Origin: an uncultured Clostridia bacterium
GTDB lineage: Bacteria; Bacillota; Clostridia; Oscillospirales; Acutalibacteraceae
Assembly: GCA_945787805.1 (NCBI GenBank)
Contig: CALZID010000002.1
Span: 149,146-213,145 of the forward strand
Direction: 5' to 3'
DNA: 64,000 bases
The notes below the pieces were generated by a model, which made no database searches, was not told the origin of the DNA, and saw only the letters and a list, made by a program, of their open reading frames with translations. Within the stretch, counting starts at the first letter, position 1. The number at the start of each line of letters is the position of its first letter. Of the stretch, positions 26,721 to 34,518 are shown piece by piece. Position numbers and translations under genes: made by a program.

Positions 26721-27705
26721 GAAAAACTCGGTTTTTAAAAGAATATTAAACAGTGCGGTTATAAAAAATCCCCTGCTTTTTGAAGCGGTGGGACTCTGCC
26801 CCGTCGTTGCGGTTACACTGTCGTTGAGATTGGCGGTTTTCCTTGCCCTTGTTACCGCAACCGAGCTTATTGTCTGCGAGCTTTTAGCGTCGTTATTACT
26901 AAAAAATGTTCGGCGTTATTGGCGTGTGCTGCTCTATGTAATTTTCAGTATTGGGGTTATTTTTCCCGTTATGCTGATGACAAACAAGTTTTTCCCCGAT
27001 ATGTCAATAAATTTCGGCGTTTATTTACCGCTTATGACGGTTAACTCTTTGGTTGCGCTTCACTGCGAAAGAGTTGCGGTAAAAAACGATGTGAAAAACA
27101 GTATGATTGACGCTGTTTCAGCCTCAATGAGCTACGGTGCAGTCGCTATTATCACAGGTCTTTTCCGTGAAATTTTTGCAAACGGCTCAATCGGCGGAAT
27201 AAGCTTAGGGCTGAATGTGACTTTTCCCGCACTCTTAACTCCCTTTGGCGGACTTTTAATTATAGGTTTTCTTGCGGCGGCATTCAAATCGGTAATCAAT
27301 CGTAAATATCCCGACGCTTCACCTGACAGAGCTTTTGATACATCAGAGGTTACCCGTTCTGTCCGCGGTAAATGGCGTGAGCTTATGAACGATGAGCTGG
27401 ACCCATATTCATTTGGCACGGAAGATGCATTTACCCGTATTCGCAAAGAAAAACGAGCCGAGAGAAAGCTTGAAAAACCGCAGGAGGTTAAAGAAGAAAA
27501 AACCGAAAAGCCAAAGAAAGAAAAGGTAAAGAAGCCTAAAAAGACAAAGAAAACAAAAGAAGCGCCAAAGAGAGAGCCGAGAGCTCGTCAAAGTGACGAA
27601 AGAACATATCTTGACGATTTTTCAGATATGCTTTCAGAGCTTGAAGAATATAAAAACCGTCCCGAAGAAACAAATGCAGAAGAAAAGGACGGTGACGGAC
27701 AATGA
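26713..27705 (+). CDS. RnfE/NqrD-family membrane protein with basic C-terminal tail
   Basis: A 330-aa protein; ATG 26713 overlaps the end of the RnfD-like gene and follows GGAGGTGA. The six-helix RnfE fold is clear: NPLLFEAVGLCPVVAVT matches the first Cys motif of RnfE, and GLFREIFANGSI matches a conserved late segment. The second Fe-S ligand, normally in PLIVxNC, is Ser here (LPLMTVNSLV). After about residue 225 comes a tail very rich in Lys and Glu (blocks of KKPKKTKKTK type), then an acidic end. Long tails are not part of canonical RnfE. The stop overlaps the RnfA-like start by 4 bases. Confidence 0.82.
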   Translation: MSKKNSVFKRILNSAVIKNPLLFEAVGLCPVVAVTLSLRLAVFLALVTATELIVCELLASLLLKNVRRYWRVLLYVIFSIGVIFPVMLMTNKFFPDMSINFGVYLPLMTVNSLVALHCERVAVKNDVKNSMIDAVSASMSYGAVAIITGLFREIFANGSIGGISLGLNVTFPALLTPFGGLLIIGFLAAAFKSVINRKYPDASPDRAFDTSEVTRSVRGKWRELMNDELDPYSFGTEDAFTRIRKEKRAERKLEKPQEVKEEKTEKPKKEKVKKPKKTKKTKEAPKREPRARQSDERTYLDDFSDMLSELEEYKNRPEETNAEEKDGDGQ

Positions 27706-28295
27706 CAATATTTTTAGAACTGATTTCCGCCGCATTCTATGTTATGCTTTTTCAAAATTTGATTTTCAACGGCGGATACGGAATCAGCGAAGCCGTGAGA
27801 ATGAGCGCAAAGCCCCGTCAGTTAGTGCCCATGGCAATATTCATCACATATTTTTCAACGCTGGTATCGGTAGCTTGTGTGTTGCTTGACAGAATTCCCG
27901 TAATCAACGCACTCAATGAGATTATGCACGCTATAATCTTTATTGCGGTTGTGGGCGTGCTTTACTGTGTAACCGTTGCTGCGGTTTTAATCTACGGCAA
28001 GGCTTCTCCCAGAACTGTGAGAAGAATCGGTGTGGCGGCTTTTAACACATTGGTTTTTGCCGTTCCCCTTATAAATTACCGTTCGGCATTTACGGTTTTT
28101 GAAGCAATCGGTTCAGGTGTGGGCGCAGGCGTTGCATTTATAATCGCAGTTGTGCTTATTAACAGCGGACTCAAACGACTTGATATGAACAAATCCATCC
28201 CCAAATGCTTTAAAGGTACTCCCGCAATGTTTATATATGTTGCGTTGTTATCTTTGGCATTTATCGGAATTTCCGGAAATTCGGTGTTTATTTAA
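27702..28295 (+). CDS. RnfA/NqrE-family membrane protein lacking Fe-S cysteines
   Basis: A 197-aa six-helix membrane protein related to RnfA. Its C-terminus (FKGTPAMFIYVALLSLAFIGISG) aligns well with RnfA (FRG...LMSLAFMGFSG). Canonical RnfA uses two Cys, in GLCPFxGVS and in PLITTNC, to help bind a transmembrane [2Fe-2S] cluster with RnfE. Here the first site reads GYGISEAVRMS and no Cys is present around the second. Gene order D-E-A is that of the rnfCDGEAB operon with C, G and B missing. ATG overlaps the previous stop by 4 bases and the next gene by 1. Confidence 0.78.
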   Translation: MTIFLELISAAFYVMLFQNLIFNGGYGISEAVRMSAKPRQLVPMAIFITYFSTLVSVACVLLDRIPVINALNEIMHAIIFIAVVGVLYCVTVAAVLIYGKASPRTVRRIGVAAFNTLVFAVPLINYRSAFTVFEAIGSGVGAGVAFIIAVVLINSGLKRLDMNKSIPKCFKGTPAMFIYVALLSLAFIGISGNSVFI

Positions 28296-29410
28296 TGGCT
28301 AAGAAAGAATTGTCCCCACGCAGATTAAAGGGATACTACAAATTTTCAAAAAAATATCCGTCACGAAACGCCGAAAGCTACGCTATCGGTGAAAGTCGGA
28401 AGATGAAAAAGAAAGAACAGGCGAGAAAAATTCTCTTTGCCTTTCTTCTGCTTTGCCTTTTTGCAGCAGCTTATATGCTGGTTTATGTGAGTGTTGACCT
28501 GTCAAACAGACCTTTGGCAGAAATTACAGAAGAAGAAACACTTATAAGTGTTGACAATCTGGGAACAATTCGGGCAACCTATATTGATAACGGTGTTTTA
28601 GAAGAAATCGGCGATTTGTCAAAAGAGCTTAAAAATGCAAAGAAAAACGGATTTAATGCGGTAATGCTTGATTTCAAAACTCAAGAGGGCTATCTCACAA
28701 TCGACGGCGAGAACAACGGATATAACTCTGTTGACAGCGTTATTATTGAAAAAATAAAAGAAGAAGGATTTATAATAATAGCAAGAATTTTTTGCTTTGA
28801 AGATTCTTATGCTCCCCAAAGACTCGGCGCCTATGTTTATGAAGACGCAGAAAGAACAAAAATTTGGTTCGACGCCCCCGCAATAAACGGCGGCAGAGTG
28901 TGGCTTGACCCGACAAATCAAAGGGCAACAAATTATATCTGCTCTGTAATTGAAGATGCGGTGCATTTAGGCGCTGACTGTATCTATTTGCAATCGGTGG
29001 AATTTCCGCAGGCAAGAGATAACGAAACTATATATTTTTCGCAGGACAGCGAAGCTTTTAACCGCAATCTTGTGCTTATGCAGTTTATTGAAGCCGCAGT
29101 TAAAAAAGCGGGTATATGCCCGGTAATTATCGGAGTACCCCTTGAAGGCGCAGAAGACGGTAATCAGGAAAAATGGGGCGGCACTCTTTTTGATACCGCC
29201 GCCGCAATTTGCTCGCCCCTGCTTCTTCCCCCCGAAAACAGTAATTATATTGAATATATTGAGAACAATTATACCGTAATGAACGATAAGGCAAAGAACA
29301 ATTTTTCAACTATAAAAATCGTTCCCACGGTGAAAAATCAAGCCGAAGATATAAATTTTTATGAAAAACTCAGCAAAAGCGGTGCAGAGAGTTATATAAT
29401 TATTCCTTGA
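28295..29410 (+). CDS. DUF4015-like (COG1306-type) putative glycosidase-fold membrane-anchored protein
   Basis: A 371-aa protein with a basic cytoplasmic start, one membrane helix (about residues 44-66) and an extracytoplasmic TIM-barrel-like domain. The pattern ELKNAKKNGFNAVMLDFKTQEGYLTI, then IIARIFCFEDSYA and WLDPTNQRATNYICSVIEDA, resembles DUF4015 proteins, which are annotated as putative glycoside hydrolases without proven activity. Its start shares one base with the RnfA-like stop (TAATG), so it is the fourth gene of that operon. The tight linkage suggests the Rnf-like proteins and this domain work together at the membrane; that is inference. Confidence 0.65.
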   Translation: MAKKELSPRRLKGYYKFSKKYPSRNAESYAIGESRKMKKKEQARKILFAFLLLCLFAAAYMLVYVSVDLSNRPLAEITEEETLISVDNLGTIRATYIDNGVLEEIGDLSKELKNAKKNGFNAVMLDFKTQEGYLTIDGENNGYNSVDSVIIEKIKEEGFIIIARIFCFEDSYAPQRLGAYVYEDAERTKIWFDAPAINGGRVWLDPTNQRATNYICSVIEDAVHLGADCIYLQSVEFPQARDNETIYFSQDSEAFNRNLVLMQFIEAAVKKAGICPVIIGVPLEGAEDGNQEKWGGTLFDTAAAICSPLLLPPENSNYIEYIENNYTVMNDKAKNNFSTIKIVPTVKNQAEDINFYEKLSKSGAESYIIIP

Positions 29411-29424
29411 TTTTACAAAAAGAC

Positions 29425-29453
29425 TTGAAATACAATAAAATTTATTGTATTAT
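29425..29453 (+). promoter_or_regulatory. efp promoter with embedded palindrome
   Basis: TTGAAA (29425-29430), 17-bp spacer, TATTAT (29448-29453). An 11-bp inverted repeat, AATACAATAAA and TTTATTGTATT with one central base (29429-29451), spans from the end of the -35 to the -10 and could be an operator. Confidence 0.65.
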
Positions 29454-29492
29454 TTATAGTGTATTAAAACAAAAAACGGAGGTATAATACCT

Positions 29493-30050
29493 ATGGTATC
29501 AGCAGGTGATTTCAGAAACGGCGTAACTTTTGAAATGGACGGTAACGTTTATCAAATCGTTGAATTCCAACACGTTAAACCGGGCAAAGGCGCTGCTTTC
29601 GTAAGAGCTAAAATTAAGAATGTTATTTCAGGCGGTGTTGTTGAAAGAACTTTCAACCCAACTGAAAAGTACCCAACAGCTTTCATTGAGAGAAAGGATA
29701 TGTCATATTCATATAATGACGGCGGTCTTTACTACTTTATGGACCAGGAAACTTATGATATGGTGCCAATCAACGAATCAGACCTTGGCGACAACTTTAA
29801 GTTCGTTAAAGAAGAAATGGTTTGTAAAATTCTTTCATACAAGGGCAATGTTTTCGGTGTTGAACCGCCCACATTCGTAACCTTACAGGTTACACAAACC
29901 GACCCGGGCTTCAAGGGCGACACAGCCACTAACGCTACAAAACCGGCTACTCTTGAAACAGGCGCAGAAATCAAGGTTCCGCTTTTCATCAATGAAGGCG
30001 AAATGATTAATGTTGATACTCGTACAGGCGAGTATATGTCAAGAGCATAA
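29493..30050 (+). CDS. efp: Translation elongation factor P
   Basis: Relieves ribosome stalling at polyproline. The 185-aa length and three-domain beta-barrel layout are standard: [17 protein letters not shown] at the start, the tip loop VKPGKGAAF with Lys32 as the possible modification site, and the C-terminal [26 protein letters not shown]. It is 14-17 bases upstream of the CD1247-like gene, with which it forms a bicistronic unit ending at the 30509 terminator. No EpmA/EpmB-type modification gene is nearby. Confidence 0.97.
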   Translation: MVSAGDFRNGVTFEMDGNVYQIVEFQHVKPGKGAAFVRAKIKNVISGGVVERTFNPTEKYPTAFIERKDMSYSYNDGGLYYFMDQETYDMVPINESDLGDNFKFVKEEMVCKILSYKGNVFGVEPPTFVTLQVTQTDPGFKGDTATNATKPATLETGAEIKVPLFINEGEMINVDTRTGEYMSRA

Positions 30051-30067
30051 TTGGAGGTATAATTATG

Positions 30068-30490
30068 ATGACAGTAACAGAAAAAGTTGCTTATCTCAAA
30101 GGCCTTGTTGAAGGTCTTGACCTTGGAAAAGATAAAAAAGAAGCAAAAATTATTGACGCAGTTCTCGATGTTCTCGAAGATTTGGCTCTCGCAGTCAGCG
30201 ACCTTGACGACGAGATGGAGCTTGTTACGGAACAGCTTGACGCAGTTGACGAAGATTTAGCAGACCTTGAAGAAATCTTCTATGACGAATGTGATGACTG
30301 TGATTGCGATTGTGACGATTGCGATTGCTGTGATGACGAAATGTATGAAGTTGAATGTCCGAACTGCGGCGAAATGATTTATTTCGATGAAGAAATCATT
30401 CTTGACGGCGAGGCTGAATGTCCCGCATGCGGAGAGGTTCTTGAATTCGATTGCGACTGTGACTGCGACTGCTGCGAAGACGAAGAATAA
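30068..30490 (+). CDS. CD1247-type protein with Asp/Cys-rich zinc-ribbon region
   Basis: A 140-aa protein. The N-terminal helical region (VAYLKGLVEGLDLGKDKKEAKII to about residue 75) matches the small clostridial family annotated as CD1247 N-terminal domain proteins. The rest is extraordinary: about residues 76-95 alternate Cys and Asp (CDDCDCDCDDCDCC), then a zinc-ribbon pair VECPNCGEM and ECPACGEVL, then a second CDCDCDCC run. Tandem ATGs at 30065 and 30068 follow GGAGG. Metal binding is likely; function unknown. It is co-transcribed with efp, suggesting a translation or stress link. Confidence 0.75.
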   Translation: MTVTEKVAYLKGLVEGLDLGKDKKEAKIIDAVLDVLEDLALAVSDLDDEMELVTEQLDAVDEDLADLEEIFYDECDDCDCDCDDCDCCDDEMYEVECPNCGEMIYFDEEIILDGEAECPACGEVLEFDCDCDCDCCEDEE

Positions 30491-30508
30491 TTAAATTTAT
30501 AAAATTAA

Positions 30509-30545
30509 GGCTGTGAAAACTTGGTTTTTGCAGTCTTTTTTTGTT
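30509..30545 (+). terminator. Terminator after efp operon
   Basis: Stem GGCTGTGAAAAC / GTTTTTGCAGTC (12 pairs, three wobble), loop TTG, then a run of eight or more T. It shares the GGCTGT start with three other terminator hairpins of the window. Confidence 0.8.
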
Positions 30546-30594
30546 GCTATGAACCTGTTTTTGTGATAAAATCAAGATAATAGGAGGCGGTGCT

Positions 30595-31497
30595 ATGACT
30601 GATAGCAAGAAAATGATGAAAGCCTATACAATTATGTGGAGCGTAATTGCCGCACTTTATGGCTTGTGGATGGCAATTTTTATGAGCTGGGACCAATATC
30701 CCTACATAATTCCCACAGATGCGGATTTAGCATTACCCGCAGAAGAATTTATTGCAAAATTCGACGGAATGCTCTATATGCCGCTTTTCCCCAATGCCGT
30801 TGTATTTTGGATTTGGGTAATGGCTTCAACGGTAATGCTTTTTCTATATGCTTTTTACATAAGGAAAATTCTATTCGCCGAAAAATTAGGTAAGGAAATT
30901 ACTGTTTTTTGCATTGTAAACTTAATTGCGGGATTTGTTTTTATAACATATTACGGATTTTTGTCATATCCGCCCCAATTCGGCAACATTTTAACGGATG
31001 TGACCGCAAGTATGCTGGGGCTTAAATACCCTTGGCAGTTTAAACTGTGGGGTGTTTTAGCGTCACTCTCGATTTTTACAAATACATTGTATATGTACCG
31101 TAAGAATAATTATCAGGGCAAAGCGGGTGTTATTGTAACATCTCTCGGTTGCGCCGCAATTTATGTTACAATCAATGTGCCATCGGCAGGAATCGAGTTG
31201 ACTCCCACTGCCCGCTGCATAGGGCATTGGGCAACCGCTTTGATTTTTGCGTTTTTAGGTGCGGCAGGGGTAATAATTTTCCTTGTTCACAAATGCCTTG
31301 AAAAAGATAAAAAATATATCGCCGCAACAGTGGTTTTTGTGGTCATATTGGCAACAATGCTCGTGCTTTTAGTAACGGTGGGCAAAAGCGCTTTTATTGA
31401 AAACTTGCCTATGTGGGTTGCCTACATTTTGTTGTTTGCCGTAAACTTCACTTCATTCTTTGACAAAAAAGAAAGCAGAAAAGCAGTGAAAGCATAA
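30595..31497 (+). CDS. Polytopic membrane protein of unknown function
   Basis: A 300-aa protein with about eight predicted membrane segments, with an extracytoplasmic stretch after the first helix (YIIPTDADLALPAEEF). No family recognised. A conserved-looking mid-region reads PPQFGNILTDVTASMLGLKYPWQFKLWG. SD AGGAGG at 30583-30588. It stands alone between two terminators, and its 3' hairpin is shared with the convergent GH2 gene. Transport, sensing or enzyme function cannot be told from sequence. Confidence 0.75.
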   Translation: MTDSKKMMKAYTIMWSVIAALYGLWMAIFMSWDQYPYIIPTDADLALPAEEFIAKFDGMLYMPLFPNAVVFWIWVMASTVMLFLYAFYIRKILFAEKLGKEITVFCIVNLIAGFVFITYYGFLSYPPQFGNILTDVTASMLGLKYPWQFKLWGVLASLSIFTNTLYMYRKNNYQGKAGVIVTSLGCAAIYVTINVPSAGIELTPTARCIGHWATALIFAFLGAAGVIIFLVHKCLEKDKKYIAATVVFVVILATMLVLLVTVGKSAFIENLPMWVAYILLFAVNFTSFFDKKESRKAVKA

Positions 31498-31513
31498 ATT
31501 TTTCGCAAAATTG

Positions 31514-31551
31514 AAAAGGACAGTAAACCGTCGAGTTTACTGTCCTTTTTT
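31514..31551. terminator. Bidirectional terminator
   Basis: A 15-bp stem, arms 31514-31528 and 31535-31549, with loop CGTCGA and T-runs on both strands. It serves the membrane-protein gene and the convergent GH2 gene. Confidence 0.93.
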
Positions 31552-31565
31552 GTGGTTACGATGTG

Positions 31566-33830
31566 TTATTTTTTAGGTGCTTTTACTTTGTTGAGCTTCG
31601 TGTTGATTTCAAGAATTTGTTCTTTTGTCAACGCACCGCCGAGCATTGAGCAAGCCCGTTTAACGGTGAAGCCTTTTGCCATACCGTAAAAATTTTTAAG
31701 CATTGCCGGGGTGATTTTAAATCCGACGATTGCACCGCCGCCCTTTTTCTCTTTGCCGTTTTCGTCTTTGCCGCCGCCCATTGCGTTTTTAAGCATAAGC
31801 ACAAATTTAAGCATTACAAGTTTTCCGCCGAAGGTGCTCATAATATCGCCGATTGTGTTGTTTATTGAAAGGTATCCGTCGGGAGTGCTGATTTCAAACC
31901 AGTTGATAACCTGACCTTCTTCTTTCATAATATATGCTTCGTTCTGTGCGTCGACCTTGTTGATTGTGCCTGTGTCTTCAAGAGAGCCTGCAACCGCTTT
32001 AAGTTCGGTTGTACCGACATTTTTAACATCAAAATAGAAGAACGGATATTTGCCTTTTTTCTGTTTGCCTACGCTTTCGCCGTTTGCAAAAAGCTCAACT
32101 TCGTCACAGTTTGAATAAACTGTAACCTTTGTAACATCTTCAACTCTGTCAATATATCTCTTGCCGCAAAGGTGAATCATCGGTTTGTCTGAAAGCCATG
32201 CTTGATATGCATAGAAAGAGTCTTTTTTGTATTTTCTGTCGAATGTAACAAGACCTTTGTGATTCATACCGTTTTCGCCGCCCTCTGAGCGAGCGTCAGC
32301 GGCAAAGTCAAACATATTCCAGACATGAGTCGCCCAAAGATAAGGTCTGTCGGCAATCTGTTTGATGAGCTCTTCGTGATAATATGCCTGATATTCTTCT
32401 GTGTAGTCGCCCTGAGCAGGTGTTGAAGTGTGCCAGTTAAGTGCTTCGCAGCCGTATTCGCTGAGACCTATGGGCTTATTCGGATATTTCTTGTGGAAAT
32501 TATCAAACCACGGGCCGTTCATTGAAGTGTCGCCACCGTACCAACCGAAATAGTGGTTGTATGAAAGCACATCGCTTATGTGGATATATTCATCATCAAT
32601 ACTGCACATTGAAACTGCCGCTATAGTGGTAAGACGGGTTTTGTCCATCTTATGCACCAGGTCGTTCAAGTCCTTGTGGTTTTTAACAAGATTTGGGTTT
32701 GAGCCTGCGATTGTAATCTCGTTTGAAAGTCCCCAAACAACAATTGACGGGTGGTTATAGTTTTGAATAACCAATTCTTTCATTTGCGAAATTGTGTTGT
32801 CATAGCCGTCATTCATGTGGCTTGAAATATAAGGAATTTCCGCCCAGATTACAAGTCCCGCTTCGTCGCAAAGGTCATAGAACACTTGTGAATGTTGATA
32901 GTGAGCAAGACGGATTGTGTTAGCGCCCATTTCGAGAATTAAATCAATATCTTCCTTGTGGTGCTCGGGCAAAAGAGCGTTGCCGATATCAGGTCTGTCT
33001 TGGTGACGGGAAACACCGCGAAGGGGATATTCTCTTCCGTTGAGAATGAAACCTTTTTCCGGGTCGATTTGGAATGTTCGGCAGCCGAAACGGGTTGAAA
33101 CTCGGTCAACTTCTTCACCGTCACAGATTAAAGTTGCCTTTGCTGTGTAAAGATACGGGTCACGAAGACCGTCCCAAAGGTGAACATTTTTAATTTCAAA
33201 TTCTGCGCTGTCACCGTCTTCTTTTGAAGCGATAACTTCACCGTCTGCAATAATTTCATAACGGACCTTGCAGTCGGAATTCTTAAAGAATGTTTTAATT
33301 TCGATTTCGGCATCGGCACCCTTGATTTTCGGTGTAACCATAATTGCGGGTGAGCCGTAATAATCAAGGTCAAAATGATTTTTGCTGACACCTAAAACGC
33401 TGACATCACGGTAAATTCCGCCATAGAATGTAAAGTCGGCATTCTGCGGATATACTCTGTCGTTTGATGAATTGTCAACTGCAACCGTGAGCAAGTTTGT
33501 GTCTGCGATTTCTTTGATTTCGGCACGGAAAGTTGAATAACCGCCGTCATGTTTTGCAATGCTCTTGCCGTTCCAAAAGACTTCGCAAGATGAGTTTACA
33601 CCGTCAAATTGAAGATATTTAACTTCACCGTCGGGCAATTCGTCCGCCTTGATTTCTTTTGCAAAATAGCAAGTGCCCCTGTAATAGTCATTTCCGCCGT
33701 CCTGACCGTCTTTGCCGTTCCAAGTATAAGGCAAATCAAGTGCTTGCCAATCAGTCGGAAGTGATGCGGGAACGGATTTTGCGCTTTTTGAAAAAACCCA
33801 ACCGCTATTTATTACCTTGATATTTCTCAT
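31566..33830 (-). CDS. GH2-family glycosidase (beta-galactosidase-like)
   Basis: A 754-aa cytoplasmic retaining glycosidase of family GH2. N-terminal jelly-roll domain (WQALDLPYTWNGKDGQDGGNDYYRG region), Ig-like domain, then a TIM barrel with acid/base Glu371 (GLSNEITI) and nucleophile Glu458 (LSEYGCEAL). NHKGLVTFDRK resembles the Asn-x-Lys region, so beta-glucuronidase activity cannot be excluded. The last about 110 residues form an extra helical region (MLKFVLMLKNAMGGGKDENGKEKK and onward) not usual for GH2. ATG 33830 was chosen because TGGAGG precedes it; the frame extends four codons further to a TTG lying within that SD. No signal peptide. Confidence 0.92.
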   Translation of the reverse strand: MRNIKVINSGWVFSKSAKSVPASLPTDWQALDLPYTWNGKDGQDGGNDYYRGTCYFAKEIKADELPDGEVKYLQFDGVNSSCEVFWNGKSIAKHDGGYSTFRAEIKEIADTNLLTVAVDNSSNDRVYPQNADFTFYGGIYRDVSVLGVSKNHFDLDYYGSPAIMVTPKIKGADAEIEIKTFFKNSDCKVRYEIIADGEVIASKEDGDSAEFEIKNVHLWDGLRDPYLYTAKATLICDGEEVDRVSTRFGCRTFQIDPEKGFILNGREYPLRGVSRHQDRPDIGNALLPEHHKEDIDLILEMGANTIRLAHYQHSQVFYDLCDEAGLVIWAEIPYISSHMNDGYDNTISQMKELVIQNYNHPSIVVWGLSNEITIAGSNPNLVKNHKDLNDLVHKMDKTRLTTIAAVSMCSIDDEYIHISDVLSYNHYFGWYGGDTSMNGPWFDNFHKKYPNKPIGLSEYGCEALNWHTSTPAQGDYTEEYQAYYHEELIKQIADRPYLWATHVWNMFDFAADARSEGGENGMNHKGLVTFDRKYKKDSFYAYQAWLSDKPMIHLCGKRYIDRVEDVTKVTVYSNCDEVELFANGESVGKQKKGKYPFFYFDVKNVGTTELKAVAGSLEDTGTINKVDAQNEAYIMKEEGQVINWFEISTPDGYLSINNTIGDIMSTFGGKLVMLKFVLMLKNAMGGGKDENGKEKKGGGAIVGFKITPAMLKNFYGMAKGFTVKRACSMLGGALTKEQILEINTKLNKVKAPKK

Positions 33831-33862
33831 AGTAACCTCCAAAAAACAAATTTTTTAAATAT

Positions 33863-33891
33863 ATTATACTATATTTAACAAAAGTAATCAA
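33863..33891 (-). promoter_or_regulatory. Promoter of GH2 gene
   Basis: On the minus strand: TTGATT (33891-33886), 17-bp spacer, TATAAT (33868-33863). Confidence 0.75.
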
Positions 33892-33902
33892 CATTATGTT
33901 GA
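33888..33902. promoter_or_regulatory. Candidate operator at GH2 promoter
   Basis: TCAACAT-T-ATGTTGA is a perfect 7-bp inverted repeat overlapping the -35 of the GH2 promoter, a usual place for a sugar-responsive repressor. No regulator gene is adjacent. Confidence 0.45.
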
Positions 33903-33960
33903 ATCTTTATTTGTAAAATTTTTTAATAAGACTCTATAAAAGGTTTCGGTAACCATAAAG

Positions 33961-34209
33961 TAATCCGCTTTGATTGACGGTGTTGCGTATATTCCGACGG
34001 CAAACAAAGGAATGGTTGCCTTTGATACAGAAAACAAAGAGATTCTTTGGAGCTTTGAAACAGACGACAGCATACTGTTTACTGCGCCATATGTGGGCAA
34101 AGGAGCAAAAGAAATGCTGTCAGTGGATGATGTTGACAGTAAAGATTTTTTAACACAGCTTTTTAATGCTATGTATGACGAACTTCCTGAGCCTAAGAAA
34201 AAGAAATAG
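33961..34209 (+). pseudogene. Remnant of a PQQ-like beta-propeller protein
   Basis: The frame encodes about 79 residues beginning after a stop at about 33961, with no SD or proper start. IDGVAYIPTANKGMVAFDTENKEILWSFET is a typical PQQ-like propeller blade. The C-terminal part (to PEPKKKK) ends in a normal stop. The 5' part of the gene is missing, so this is probably a decayed 3' fragment. Confidence 0.6.
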
Positions 34210-34245
34210 CAAAAATACGGTTTATCGGAGTGACGCTATATAATT

Positions 34246-34278
34246 AAAGACCGCTTACAAAAGTGTAGGCGGTCTTTT
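34246..34278 (+). terminator. Terminator after the propeller-gene remnant
   Basis: Stem AAAGACCGC / GCGGTCTTT around a partly paired loop, then TTTT. Its survival supports the view that 33961-34209 is the end of a former gene. Confidence 0.75.
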
Positions 34279-34285
34279 CGCATAT

Positions 34286-34370
34286 TCATACACATTCTGT
34301 TTTAACCTTTTGAGTTTCGGTACTCACAAATTTGCATAGAACATCATCTGCTGTGTCAGTATATTTACTT
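34286..34370 (-). pseudogene. Possible short gene remnant
   Basis: On the minus strand a coding-like run of about 27 codons reads ...YTDTADDVLCKFVSTETQ and ends KTECV before a TGA at 34286. There is no start codon or SD, and a stop lies just upstream. Composition looks protein-coding, but no family is recognised. The rest of 34279-34518 shows nothing beyond the ABC-gene leader. Confidence 0.25.
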
Positions 34371-34518
34371 TGTGGCGCTCATGTACGAAAAAAGACCGTC
34401 TAACAAATTTTTGCAACCAAAAATAACAAAATTTTTATTTTTTCGTTGTTTGCAGTTGATAGATTTTTATGCAACTATGTGTTACAATATTCATATAAAT
34501 CGTATACGGGAGGCAATT

